Positions 1 to 8,462 of a stretch of 64,000 bases of DNA are shown in pieces. The notes beneath the pieces are model-generated. The model was not told where the DNA came from. It was given only the letters and a program-made list of their open reading frames with translations, and did not search any database. Within the stretch, counting starts at the first letter, position 1. Each line of letters begins with the position of its first letter. The position numbers and the translations under genes were made by a program. Source of the stretch: Streptomyces malaysiense (GTDB taxonomy: Bacteria > Actinomycetota > Actinomycetes > Streptomycetales > Streptomycetaceae); contig NZ_LBDA02000012.1 of assembly GCF_000980885.2 (NCBI RefSeq), positions 248,001-312,000 of the forward strand, in the 5' to 3' direction.

Positions 1-91
1 GGCTCTGCGAGGCCATGCCTCCGAGCGCGAGCGGTACGGCGACCAGAGCCGCCGCGCCGGCCTTCGCTGTACGCATGCCGGTGAATCTCAT
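1..91 (-). CDS. Secreted protein, N-terminal fragment (partial)
   Basis: Only the first 30 codons lie in the window, and the gene continues beyond the left edge. The peptide begins MRFTGMRTAKAGAAALVAVP and runs on through LALGGMASQS. It has basic residues, then an Ala/Leu/Val-rich hydrophobic core, as expected of a Sec signal peptide. A purine-rich ribosome binding site (GGGAGGAAGG on the minus strand) sits just upstream of the ATG. It is divergent from the DUF1254 gene. The mature protein cannot be identified. Confidence 0.7.
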   Translation of the reverse strand, partial: MRFTGMRTAKAGAAALVAVPLALGGMASQS

Positions 92-412
92 GGCAACCTT
101 CCTCCCGTGGAGGCGTGAACAGTGAAGAGGTTCGGACTGCGGAAATCCTCGCTTCCGCGCGCGGGGTGGGCGGCTGACGCGCCACGGCACTGGGCCGTTC
201 CCCGGCTGTCCAGCGAGCGTATCCAGCAGGTGCGGCCGACCGCATCTCGAAGCCCGGACGAGGCGAGAACCCTGCCCCGGCGGGCGTCCTGGCCCGTCCC
301 GGGCCCCGCCGGGCTGCGACGACCGGCGCCCCGGAGGAAGATGGTTGCCGGGAGAGGAGCGACAAGGCGGCCGGGACCGGACCCTTCATACGGTGAGCGA
401 AGTGGTGTCGTC
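92..412. other. Divergent intergenic region, no gene seen
   Basis: This 321-base gap separates two divergent genes. The + strand frame of the DUF1254 gene stays open across it, but the translation is low-complexity and Arg/Pro-rich with no family similarity. I therefore read it as promoter and leader DNA. A possible -10 element, TACGGT, lies at 389-394. Confidence 0.5.
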
Positions 413-1927
413 ATGACCGAACCAGCACAGAGCCCCGCCTGGCGGCGCATCCCCGAGGACGTCGCGGGCGCCGCCGTCACGGTGGCACGGGCCGCCGGAC
501 ACGCGGCTCTCCACCCGAAGTCCACGATCGACCGCGCGCGCCACCTGCCGGAGATCGTGCCCGTGCTCGGCCAGGCGGTGAAGCCCATCCTGACGGGCCG
601 GATGGGCGACTGGCGAGGTGAGTACGCCTACACGCTCGGCGAGCAGGCGTTCGTCTACGGGTTCCCGTACATCTACAACGCCCAGCTGAGGTACGACTGG
701 GTGACCCGGCCGCGTAATCCGGCGACGATCCCGTACGCGGCCGTCAACCACTTCTGGCATGCCGAGCGCCTGCTGGACGCGACGTACCGGGACGGCGGGT
801 GTCCCAACAACGACACCCTGTACTCGACGGCCTGGGTGCATCTCGGCGACGAGCCGGTCATCCTCTCCCACCCGGACATGGGCGATCGGTACTTCACCTT
901 CGAACTGGTGGGGATCACCTCCGACAACTTCGACTACGTCGGCCAGCGCACCACCGGATCGGGCGCGGGCGGCTTCGCCCTCGTCGGCCCGGGATGGAAG
1001 GGCAAACTCCCCGCCGAAGTACGCCGCTTGAAGAAGGCGCCCAGCCCGTGGGTCCTCGTCCTCGGCCGCACCCTGGTCGACGGCCCGGACGACGTGCCCC
1101 GGGTCCGGGAGCTCCAGGAGCAGTACCGGCTCACCCCGCTCAGCCTGTTCGGCCGGAAGGACGCGACGGCCCCCGAGAGCCGTGACGTCCTGAAGCCCGT
1201 CCCGGCGGAGGAGGATCCCCTGGGGCCGTGGAAGACCCTCAACCTGATGCTGGCCGAGAACCCCCCGCCGGCCCATCACCGGGTCCTCCTGGAGCAGTTC
1301 GCCCAGATCGGCATCGGCCCCGGCCTCGACGTCGAGGCCCAGCCCGAGGCCGTCAGAAGGAGCCTGGTCCGGGCCGCCGCCGTCGGCGTGCCCCTGCTCA
1401 AGCAGCAGATCCTCAGCGGCGACTGGGCCGAACTCGTCCACGGCTGGCGCTACCCCCCGCCGCAGATGGGCCGCTTCGGCGACGACTTCCTCAAGCGTGC
1501 CGCCGATCAATCGCTGATCGGCGTCGCCGCCAACGACCCCGCCGAAGCGGTCTACCTGCTCAACTTCGAGGACGCCGACGGCAACAAGCTGGATTCCGCT
1601 GGACGTTACGAACTGCGTTTCCCCGGCGACGCGTTGCCGCCGGTCGACGCGTTCTGGTCGGTGACCGCCTACGGCGAGGACATGAACCTGATCGCCAACC
1701 CGGCCGATCGCTACTCGGTGGGTGACCGCAGCGCCGGCCTGCGACGGGACGAGGACGGCGGAGTCACCCTTCACCTGCAGAGCGACCGGCCCGGCGAGGA
1801 CGACGAGGCCAACTGGCTGCCCACCGCGGCGGACGGCACCTGGTTCGTGGCCCTGCGCATGTACCGGCCCAGCCCGGCTGTGATCGACGCGACCTGGGAA
1901 TGCCCCCCGCTGACCCGCGTGTCCTGA
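413..1927 (+). CDS. DUF1254/DUF1214 domain protein
   Basis: The 504-residue product has the two domains usually found together in this family. An N-terminal DUF1254 region carries YGFPYIYNAQLRYDW and the conserved CPNNDTLYSTAW stretch. A C-terminal DUF1214 region runs from FPGDALPPVDAFWSVTAYGE to the C-terminus. The biochemical role of the family is not well defined. No signal peptide is obvious, although many relatives are exported. I chose the ATG at 413 because upstream sequence in this frame is non-conserved. The ribosome binding site is weak. The next gene converges from the other strand after 66 bases. Confidence 0.85.
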   Translation: MTEPAQSPAWRRIPEDVAGAAVTVARAAGHAALHPKSTIDRARHLPEIVPVLGQAVKPILTGRMGDWRGEYAYTLGEQAFVYGFPYIYNAQLRYDWVTRPRNPATIPYAAVNHFWHAERLLDATYRDGGCPNNDTLYSTAWVHLGDEPVILSHPDMGDRYFTFELVGITSDNFDYVGQRTTGSGAGGFALVGPGWKGKLPAEVRRLKKAPSPWVLVLGRTLVDGPDDVPRVRELQEQYRLTPLSLFGRKDATAPESRDVLKPVPAEEDPLGPWKTLNLMLAENPPPAHHRVLLEQFAQIGIGPGLDVEAQPEAVRRSLVRAAAVGVPLLKQQILSGDWAELVHGWRYPPPQMGRFGDDFLKRAADQSLIGVAANDPAEAVYLLNFEDADGNKLDSAGRYELRFPGDALPPVDAFWSVTAYGEDMNLIANPADRYSVGDRSAGLRRDEDGGVTLHLQSDRPGEDDEANWLPTAADGTWFVALRMYRPSPAVIDATWECPPLTRVS

Positions 1928-1993
1928 CGGTGCCACGGGCCGGGCACCCGCCCTGCGGGCTCGGCCACCGCCGCGCCGGGTCCGCCGGCCGGC

Positions 1994-3199
1994 TCACAGG
2001 AAGCGCCGGAGCGGGGTGACCGCGGCTTCCTTGACGCGCTGCAGAGCGGCCCTGCGGCGCCACCGGGTCAGGTCGATCTCCGTGCTGCGCTCCAGGTCCG
2101 CCTCGTAGTCGCGGTCCAGTGACGCGGTGAACTCCTCGTCCAGGACGGCGAGCATGACCTCCTCGTCGTGGTCCATGGACCGGCGGTTGAAGTTGGTGGA
2201 CCCGATGAGGGAGGCGACCGAGTCCACCGTGATGATCTTGGCGTGCATCATGGTCGGCTGGAACTGACGGATGTGCACACCGGCCCGGAGCAGGCGCGCG
2301 TAGTGGTGCTGGCCGGCGAGCTGGCAGGCGCGCTGATCGGTGTGCGGGCCGGGCAGCAGGATCTCGACCCGCACACCGCGGTGGGCGGTTTCGCACAGCA
2401 GGTCGATGAAATAGGTGTCGGGAGCGAAGTAGGCCGTGGCCAGCCGGAAGCGTTCCTCGGCGGAAGCGAGCATGACGCGGATGAGGGTCTGCATGTCCTG
2501 CCAGCCGATGCTCGCGGAGCCGCGGACGACCTGCACCACCGCCGAGCCGGGCTGCGGGTGTTCCGTGAAGCGGTCGCGGTCGTCGAAGAGTTCGTCGTGG
2601 CACTCCGCCCAGTTCTGCGCGAAGGCGGCCGCGACGCCGTCCACGGCCGGGCCGCGCACCTGGACGTGGGTGTCGCGCCACTCGGTGGCGTTGCGGGCGT
2701 CGCCGCACCATTCCTCCGCGATGCCGACGCCGCCGGTGAAGGCGGTCTGCTCGTCGATGACGAGGGCCTTGCGGTGGCACCGGTGGTTCTGCTTGAACGG
2801 TGACAGCAGCACGGGTCTGCGGAACCAGGCCACCTGCACGCCCGCGGCGCTCATGAGGTCCAGCAGTCTCCGCTCGATCCTCTTGGCGCCGAAGCCGTCG
2901 AGCAGCAGCCGCACCCGCACCCCGGCGCGGGCGCGTTCGGCGAGGGCGGCGGCGAAGTCGTGGGCGATCTGCCCCCGCCAGTACACGAACGTCATCATGT
3001 CGATGGTGTGCCGAGCCCCGCGGATCGCCCCGAGCATCGCGGGGAAGATCTCGTCACCGTTGCGCAGCGGAACAAGGGCGTTGCCCTCGGTGGCCGCCAC
3101 GCCTATCAGCCGCTCCAGGCGGCGGCGCAGGCGCTGCTTGCGGGCCGCCGCGTCGAACGTGGTGTCGCGGGCAGGAGGTGCCGGTACACCGTCGAGCAT
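1994..3199 (-). CDS. Phospholipase D / cardiolipin synthase-like protein
   Basis: The 401-residue protein has two PLD catalytic HKD motifs: HRKALVID (H142, K144, D149) and HAKIITVD (H319, K321, D326). The second is followed by GSTNFNRRS. This arrangement is typical of cardiolipin synthases and related phosphatidyltransferases, which swap phosphatidyl groups through a phospho-histidine intermediate. Unlike many ClsA proteins it has no N-terminal membrane helices, so it is closer to ClsB-type or stand-alone PLD enzymes. I chose the ATG at 3199 because GGGGGGA precedes it by about 9 nt; an in-frame ATG at 3217 is the alternative. It lies downstream of the SDR gene on the same strand. Confidence 0.85.
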   Translation of the reverse strand: MLDGVPAPPARDTTFDAAARKQRLRRRLERLIGVAATEGNALVPLRNGDEIFPAMLGAIRGARHTIDMMTFVYWRGQIAHDFAAALAERARAGVRVRLLLDGFGAKRIERRLLDLMSAAGVQVAWFRRPVLLSPFKQNHRCHRKALVIDEQTAFTGGVGIAEEWCGDARNATEWRDTHVQVRGPAVDGVAAAFAQNWAECHDELFDDRDRFTEHPQPGSAVVQVVRGSASIGWQDMQTLIRVMLASAEERFRLATAYFAPDTYFIDLLCETAHRGVRVEILLPGPHTDQRACQLAGQHHYARLLRAGVHIRQFQPTMMHAKIITVDSVASLIGSTNFNRRSMDHDEEVMLAVLDEEFTASLDRDYEADLERSTEIDLTRWRRRAALQRVKEAAVTPLRRFL

Positions 3200-3521
3200 C
3201 ACGCCGAATCCCCCCATCAGGACGGAAAGCCGATATGCCGGGCCCGTGGCGAGCCCGAACGAGCGGATGCCCGGCGAACCCGGCCTTACTCCAGCCGTCT
3301 GCCCACCCCGCCTTGCGCCGGCCATCCGCCCGGAGCGTGCCGGTCGGCGCGGTGGCAGCGGCCGGTGGAGCGGCGGTCGCGTGCCACGGGCGGCGTCTGC
3401 GCGGTCCCGTGGACGCCGCCCGCCGGCTTCCTCGTGCCCGCCCGTCCGCGTTCCTGTCCGGCCCGCGCGGCTCGGTCCCGACCCGGCTTCCCCGCGACCC
3501 GGTCCGGGCGGTCGCCGGATC
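3200..3521. other. Intergenic region upstream of the PLD gene
   Basis: This is 322 bases between the SDR stop and the PLD start, both on the minus strand. The PLD frame stays open through much of it, but the translation is Arg/Pro/Gly-rich with no domain. It probably holds the PLD promoter. I see no convincing hairpin or gene. Confidence 0.4.
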
Positions 3522-5081
3522 TCACCCGGCCCCTCGGACCGCCGACGAGGTCCTGGGCTCCGAGGAGAACGTCCCGTCCGCCGGGCGCCGGCCGCCCGCC
3601 CGCTCGGCCGTACGGGCGATGTTGCGGGCCATGCTGCCGAAGACGACGGCGTGGAAGGGGGAGATGCTCCACCAGTAGGCCTGGCCGAGCAGGCCGTGCG
3701 GGTGGAACAGGGCCCGCTGGCGGTACCGGGTGCGGCCCGTCCCGTCACGGTCGACGCCCATCTCCAGCCAGGCCAGTCCGGGCAGCCGCATCTCCGCGCG
3801 CAGCCGCAGCAGACGGCCCGGCTCGATCTCCTCCACCCGCCAGAAGTCCACCGAGTCGCCCACGCGCAGCCGGTGTGCGTCCCGGCGTCCGCGGCGCAGC
3901 CCCACACCGCCCACGAGCCGGTCGGCGACACCCCGAAGGGACCAGGCCAAGGGGGAGGAGTACCAGCCGTTCTCCCCGCCGACCCCCTCGATCACCCGCC
4001 ACAGGGCCTCGGGCGGGGCGTCGACCGGCCGTTCCCGCAGGTCGGTGCAGAGGCTGCCACCCGCCCAGTCGGGGTCGGTGGGCAGTGGGTCGCTGGGGGC
4101 GCCGGCCACCGAGGCGGAGGACCAGCGGGTGGTGACATCGGCGTCCCGCACGCGCTTGAGCGCCAGCCGTACCGCCTCGTCGAAGCCGACGGGATGGCCG
4201 GGCGGGTCGGCGGCATGGCGGGTGATGTCGTTCTCCCGGCACACCACCTCGTGGCGCAACGACTCCGTGAGCGGCCGGGCGATGGACGCGGGAACCGGGG
4301 TGACCAGGCCGACCCAGTGGCTGGACAGCCGGGGGGTGAGCACCGGCACCGGAAGGATCACCCGCCGGGGCAGTCCGGCCACCGCGGCGTAGCGCGTCAT
4401 CATGTCGCGGTACGTCAGCACGTCCGGCCCGCCGATGTCGAAGGCGCGGTTCACGTCGGCGGGCATCCGGGCGCTCGCGACCAGCAGGCGCAGCACGTCC
4501 CGGACCGCTATCGGCTGGATGCGGGTGCGCACCCAGCTCGGTGTGACCATCACCGGCAGCCGCTCGGTCAGGTAGCGCAGCATCTCGAAGGAGGCCGAGC
4601 CCGAGCCGATGATCACGGCGGCGCGCAGCACCGTCGTCGGCACCCCGCTCGCGAGCAGGATGCGCCCGACCTCGGACCGGGAGCGCAGATGCGGGGACAG
4701 CTCCCGCTCGGGCACCCCGGCGGGAGCCAGGCCGCCGAGGTAGACGATGCGGCGCACACCGGCCTTTGATGCCTGCGCGCCGAAGACGCGGGCGCCCTCG
4801 CGATCGGTGTCCTCGAAGCCGCGCCCGGTGCCCAGCGCGTGCACGAGGTAGTAGGCCACGGCGACCCCCCGCATCGCGGTCCGGACCGACTCGGGATCGG
4901 TGGCGTCCCCGCGGACCACCTCCACCTCCCCGGCCCAGGGGTGATCGCGCAGTTTCCCCGGGGTGCGGGCCAGGCAGCGCACCCGGTACCCGGCCGCCAG
5001 CAGTTCGGGCACGAGCCGGCCCCCGATGTAGCCACTGGCCCCGGTCACCAGACACAGGGGCCGCCGCGCGGTCGTCTCCAT
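3522..5081 (-). CDS. NAD(P)-binding SDR-family protein with DUF2867 tail
   Basis: The product has 519 residues. The N-terminus has a Rossmann dinucleotide site (LCLVTGASGYIGGRLVPELL) and atypical extended-SDR features such as VAYYLVHALG and RIVYLGGLAP. The C-terminal third (roughly residues 330-500, including WRVEEIEPGRLLRLRAEMRL) matches the DUF2867 region fused to such proteins. It is probably an NAD(P)-dependent epimerase or reductase; the substrate is unknown. The ATG at 5081 has an excellent ribosome binding site, GGAAGGAGAAGCC. The gene is divergent from the MarR gene, and a 26-bp tandem repeat lies between the two starts, so MarR control is a reasonable inference. Confidence 0.85.
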   Translation of the reverse strand: METTARRPLCLVTGASGYIGGRLVPELLAAGYRVRCLARTPGKLRDHPWAGEVEVVRGDATDPESVRTAMRGVAVAYYLVHALGTGRGFEDTDREGARVFGAQASKAGVRRIVYLGGLAPAGVPERELSPHLRSRSEVGRILLASGVPTTVLRAAVIIGSGSASFEMLRYLTERLPVMVTPSWVRTRIQPIAVRDVLRLLVASARMPADVNRAFDIGGPDVLTYRDMMTRYAAVAGLPRRVILPVPVLTPRLSSHWVGLVTPVPASIARPLTESLRHEVVCRENDITRHAADPPGHPVGFDEAVRLALKRVRDADVTTRWSSASVAGAPSDPLPTDPDWAGGSLCTDLRERPVDAPPEALWRVIEGVGGENGWYSSPLAWSLRGVADRLVGGVGLRRGRRDAHRLRVGDSVDFWRVEEIEPGRLLRLRAEMRLPGLAWLEMGVDRDGTGRTRYRQRALFHPHGLLGQAYWWSISPFHAVVFGSMARNIARTAERAGGRRPADGTFSSEPRTSSAVRGAG

Positions 5082-5102
5082 GGCTTCTCCTTCCGGCAGG
5101 AT

Positions 5103-5177
5103 GTCCGCCCGTCCGAACTGTCCGCACTGTCCGCCCGTCCGAACTGTCCGCACTGTCCGCCCGTCCGAAGTGTTCGG
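5103..5177. repeat. 26-bp tandem repeat in the SDR-MarR divergent promoter
   Basis: A 26-bp unit starting GTCCGCCCGTCCGAACT occurs at 5103-5128 and 5129-5154. A third partial copy from 5155 matches for 15 bases and then diverges. Each unit is built from 8-9 bp steps beginning GTCCG. Its position 22-96 bases upstream of the SDR start, in the DNA shared with the divergent MarR gene, suggests a multi-site operator, though it could be a neutral minisatellite. Confidence 0.75.
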
Positions 5178-5226
5178 CCGTCGCGCCGGATGCGGATGCG
5201 GCCCGGGTGATCCGCGGGTTCCCCGG

Positions 5227-5239
5227 TACGATGCGCCCG
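5227..5239 (+). promoter_or_regulatory. -10 element of a probable leaderless marR transcript
   Basis: TACGAT at 5227-5232 ends 6 bases before the GTG start codon at 5239, so transcription would begin at or next to the start codon. No ribosome binding site precedes the GTG, as expected for a leaderless message. The -35 region is not clear. Confidence 0.5.
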
Positions 5240-5832
5240 TGGACACGGAGACGAGCGGAGGGCGTCCGGCGCGGCGGCACGGTGGGACCGCCGACGGAGA
5301 GCCCCCCGCGGCCGGTGCCCCGCGCACCGCGGCCGCCGGCTCCGCCGCCGAGCGCACCTCGACCTTCGACCCGCCGCCCTTCGCGGGCGATCTGCCTGCC
5401 TTCGCGGTGCAGTTGCGCCGCATGCACGGCGAGGTCGGCCGGGTCATCCAGCAGTACGCGGCCCGGCAGAACCTGCACGCCACCGACGTCCAGGCGCTGG
5501 CCGCCATCCTCGACGCGCCCGAGCCGATGACGCCCACCAGGCTGCGTGCCGTGCTGGGACTCACCTCGGGCGCGGTCACCGCCTGCGTCGACCGGCTCGA
5601 ACGCGCCGGGCAGGTCCGCCGGGTGCGGGAGGACAGCGACCGCCGGGTGGTGCACCTCCATTACGCCGCCGAGGCACGCGCCGCCGCCCGCGACCACTTC
5701 CGGCCGCTGGCCGACGCCGTGATCCGGTCCGGCGCCGACTTCGACGAGCACGAGCTGTCCGTGGTCCTGCGGTTCCTGACCGCCCTGAACGACGTCCTCG
5801 CCCAGGTGCCCGAGGCGCCCGCCGGCCGCTGA
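5239..5832 (+). CDS. MarR-family transcriptional regulator
   Basis: The 197-residue product has a low-complexity N-terminus, then a MarR winged-helix core. Helices run through LHATDVQALAAILD and MTPTRLRAVLGLTSGAVTACVDRLERAGQVRR. The wing carries REDSDRRVVHLHY, the DxRxxxxxLT-like wing signature of MarR proteins. MarR dimers usually repress divergent or nearby genes and release DNA on binding small molecules. It is divergent from the SDR gene and lies 146 bases upstream of the codirectional MMPL exporter, so either could be its target. I chose the GTG at 5239 because of the leaderless promoter; the frame stays open further upstream without conservation. Confidence 0.85.
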   Translation: MDTETSGGRPARRHGGTADGEPPAAGAPRTAAAGSAAERTSTFDPPPFAGDLPAFAVQLRRMHGEVGRVIQQYAARQNLHATDVQALAAILDAPEPMTPTRLRAVLGLTSGAVTACVDRLERAGQVRRVREDSDRRVVHLHYAAEARAAARDHFRPLADAVIRSGADFDEHELSVVLRFLTALNDVLAQVPEAPAGR

Positions 5833-5847
5833 CGGGAGCCTCGAACC

Positions 5848-5942
5848 CGGATCGGACGCACCCGCATCCGATCCGCGTGCCCGCGGGGAACCAGCGACGT
5901 ACTCTTTCGATGAAATATTGCTCACTCATTGAGATTGTTCAC
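5848..5942 (+). promoter_or_regulatory. Operator/promoter region of the MMPL exporter gene
   Basis: An inverted repeat has CGGATCGGA at 5848-5856 and TCCGATCCG at 5867-5875, separated by 10 bases. It is followed by an AT-rich tract, unusual in this DNA, holding direct repeats ATTGCTCAC (5917-5925) and ATTGTTCAC (5934-5942), 17 bases apart. The exporter starts 37 bases further on. The CGGATCGGA element recurs upstream of the LitR-like gene. Confidence 0.55.
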
Positions 5943-5978
5943 CGTCGAGATTTTTTGTCGTTCGCTCCGAGGAGTCAC

Positions 5979-8111
5979 ATGACACCCGCGCACCGCCTGT
6001 CCCGCGGACTCGTCCCCCTCGCTCTGATCGCCGTATGGCTGGTGGTCGGCGCACTGCTGGGTCCCTTCGCCGGGCGGCTCGGTGAGGTCGCCACCAACGA
6101 CCAGGCGGCCTTCCTGCCGCGCAGCGCCGAGTCCACCCGTGTCCTGCGCGAGCAAGCCGCCTTCCAGCAGCGCGAGAGCCTGCCGGTCATCGTGCTGTGG
6201 ACCGCCGACGGCGGGGGAGCCGTCAGCGGCCGGCAGCGGGCGGCCTCCGCGGCCGTGGCCGCGCTCACCGGCACGCCCGGGACGGCCGGAGCCCCTTCCC
6301 CCGCCCTGCCCTCGCGCGATGACGCCGCCCTCCAGGCCGTCGTGCCGCTGCGCCCCGATCTCGGCGACCGGCTCGCGCCCACACTGGAACGGGTGCGGGC
6401 GGCGGCCGAGAAGGTACCCGGCACCCAGGTGCGCCTGGCCGGGCCGGCCGCGACCCAGACCGACCTGGCGGACGCCTTCTCCGGCATCGACGGGGTCCTG
6501 CTCGCGGTGGCCCTGGCCGCCGTCCTCGTCATCCTGCTGCTGGTCTACCGCTCCTTGCTGCTGCCGCTCGTCGTCATCACCGGCGCGGTGTTCGCCCTGG
6601 GGCTGGCCTGCGCCGTCGTCTACGCCCTGGCCGACCACGGCCTGGTCCGCGTCGACGGCCAGGTGCAGGGCATCCTCTCGATCCTCGTCATCGGTGCCGC
6701 GACGGACTACGCGCTCCTGGTCACCGCCCGTTGCCGGGAGGAACTGACGGCGGGGCGAAACCGGTACGACGCCGCCCGAGCCGCGCTGCGCCGCTCGGCA
6801 CCGGCCGTGCTGGCCAGTGCCGGCACCGTCGCCCTCGGCCTGATCGCCCTGCTGCTCAGCGACCTCACCAACAACCGGGCCCTCGGGCCGGTCGGCGCCG
6901 TCGGGATCGGCTGCGCCGTCCTGAGCGCGCTCACCTTCCTGCCCGCCGCCCTGGCGCTCCTGGGCCGCCGCGCCTACTGGCCGGCCAGGCCCGAGGGCGG
7001 GGCCGGTGCCACCGGTCTGTGGCAGCGCGTCGCCGCCCTGGTCGACCGGCGGCCGCGCCGGGTGTGGGCGCTCGCCCTGACCGGACTGCTCGTCTGCTCG
7101 GCGGGGGCCCTCACCCTGGACTCCAAGGGCGTGCCGCTGGACGAGACGTTCGTACGGCACGTGCCGTCCGTCGCCGCCCAGCAGACCCTCGCCCGGCACT
7201 TCCCGGCCGGTGCGGGCACCCCCGTGGTGGTCCTCGCCGACGCCGCCTCCGCCGACCGCGTGGCGCGCACCGTGCGCGACACCGCCGGCATCGCGGCGGT
7301 GACCGCCACCGGCGCCCAGGGCCGCCCGGCCGCCGCGCCGCACGCGGTGGACGGCAGGGTCAGGTTCGAGGCGACCGCGGAGGCGGCCCCCGACACCCAG
7401 GCCGCCCGCGACACGGTGGCCCGGCTGCGCACGGCGCTGCACGCGCTGCCCGGCGCGCGAGCCCTCGTCGGAGGCTACACAGCGCAGCAGTACGACATCC
7501 TGCGCGCGGCCGAACGCGACCGCACCGTCATCGTCCCGGTGGTGCTCGCCGTCATCCTGACCATCCTCGTGCTGCTGCTGCGCTCCCTGGCCGTGCCCGT
7601 ACTGCTGGTGCTGACCGTCGCCCTCAACTTCACCGCGACCCTCGGAGTGGCGGCACTGGTCTTCCGTGACGTGTTCGGCTTCAGCGGTACCGATCCGTCC
7701 GTGCCGCTGTACGGGTTCGTCTTCCTGGTCGCCCTCGGCGTCGACTACAACATCTTCCTGATGTCCCGGGTGCGCGAGGAGACCCTGCGGCACGGCGCCC
7801 GCGAAGGCGTCCGCCGCGGGCTCGTCACCACCGGCGGGGTCATCACCTCCGCGGGGGTGGTGCTCGCGGCCACCTTCGCCGCGCTCGGCGTGATTCCGCT
7901 GGCGTTCCTGGCGCAGATCGCGTTCATCGTCGCCTTCGGCGTGCTGCTGGACACCCTGGTGGTGCGCTCCCTGCTGGTGCCGGCGCTCGTGCGGGACGCC
8001 GGGAACCGGGTGTGGTGGCCCACCCGGCCGGGCACCGACGGGCCGGAGGGCCGCTCACCGGGGGCGGGGCGGCGAGCCCGAGCCCTCCTGCCGGGGGAGG
8101 ACCACGCCTGA
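5979..8111 (+). CDS. MMPL-family (RND superfamily) transporter
   Basis: The 710-residue membrane protein has the duplicated MMPL layout. An N-terminal transmembrane helix is followed by an extracytoplasmic loop domain and a block of helices (GVLLAVALAAVLVILLLVYR onward). The second half repeats the pattern with IVPVVLAVILTILVLLLRSL. Both halves carry the characteristic motif after a membrane helix: DYALLVTARCREE in the first and DYNIFLMSRVREE in the second. Such proteins export lipids, drugs or siderophores using the proton gradient; the substrate here is unknown. The ATG at 5979 follows GAGGAG at good spacing. It has its own AT-rich promoter region and may be controlled by the upstream MarR protein. 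Confidence 0.9.
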   Translation: MTPAHRLSRGLVPLALIAVWLVVGALLGPFAGRLGEVATNDQAAFLPRSAESTRVLREQAAFQQRESLPVIVLWTADGGGAVSGRQRAASAAVAALTGTPGTAGAPSPALPSRDDAALQAVVPLRPDLGDRLAPTLERVRAAAEKVPGTQVRLAGPAATQTDLADAFSGIDGVLLAVALAAVLVILLLVYRSLLLPLVVITGAVFALGLACAVVYALADHGLVRVDGQVQGILSILVIGAATDYALLVTARCREELTAGRNRYDAARAALRRSAPAVLASAGTVALGLIALLLSDLTNNRALGPVGAVGIGCAVLSALTFLPAALALLGRRAYWPARPEGGAGATGLWQRVAALVDRRPRRVWALALTGLLVCSAGALTLDSKGVPLDETFVRHVPSVAAQQTLARHFPAGAGTPVVVLADAASADRVARTVRDTAGIAAVTATGAQGRPAAAPHAVDGRVRFEATAEAAPDTQAARDTVARLRTALHALPGARALVGGYTAQQYDILRAAERDRTVIVPVVLAVILTILVLLLRSLAVPVLLVLTVALNFTATLGVAALVFRDVFGFSGTDPSVPLYGFVFLVALGVDYNIFLMSRVREETLRHGAREGVRRGLVTTGGVITSAGVVLAATFAALGVIPLAFLAQIAFIVAFGVLLDTLVVRSLLVPALVRDAGNRVWWPTRPGTDGPEGRSPGAGRRARALLPGEDHA

Positions 8112-8114
8112 GAG

Positions 8115-8135
8115 CCGCCCGTGTCCGGGGGGCGG
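8115..8135 (+). terminator. Weak hairpin after the MMPL gene
   Basis: CCGCCC (8115-8120) can pair with GGGCGG (8130-8135) across a 9-base loop just after the stop codon. There is no T-tract. Confidence 0.3.
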
Positions 8136-8162
8136 GCGGGGCGAGTGCACCCCCCGGGCGTC

Positions 8163-8201
8163 GATCCGACGCGGATCGGAGATCCGATGCATATCCGATG
8201 C
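8163..8201 (+). promoter_or_regulatory. Overlapping palindromes and 11-bp direct repeat upstream of the LitR-like gene
   Basis: The gap 8112-8462 (351 bases) has no gene but holds this dense element. GATCCG-ACG-CGGATC (8163-8177) overlaps GGATC-GGA-GATCC (8173-8185). ATCCGATGC then occurs at 8182-8190 and again at 8193-8201, exactly 11 bases apart. CGGATCGGA at 8172-8180 matches the exporter operator at 5848. CarH-type regulators are known to bind tandem repeats of about 11 bp, so this could be an autoregulatory site. That assignment is inference. Confidence 0.5.
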
Positions 8202-8462
8202 GAGTTGCGGCGACCGGAGTGCCGGACGGACCGTGAGGAGACCCGACACAGAGGCGGATCGCACACGTCACGGGGCGGCCGCTGGGTACGGTCAGGAGCC
8301 ACGCCCGGCGCGGCCCGGCGCGCCGGGCACGCGGTCCGGACGCCGAGGCCGTGGGGCGAGCACGCCGACCGGTTCGCCGCCCGGTGGGATAGCCCGGTCC
8401 CGCACGCACCGGACCCCGCTTCGGCCGGCCGCGGAACAGCATGAAGGGAACACCTGACCGTC

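Noticed and set aside
122..412. Upstream extension of the DUF1254 gene from a GTG at 122
   Set aside because: The extra 97 residues are low-complexity and Arg/Pro-rich, outside the known domain pair, and would run deep into the divergent promoter.
5103..5177. CRISPR array
   Set aside because: The repeat units are directly adjacent with no unique spacers, and no cas genes are present.
5082..5579. Upstream extension of the SDR protein across the MarR gene
   Set aside because: The NAD-binding motif starts a few residues after the ATG at 5081, which has an excellent ribosome binding site. The extension is antisense to MarR.
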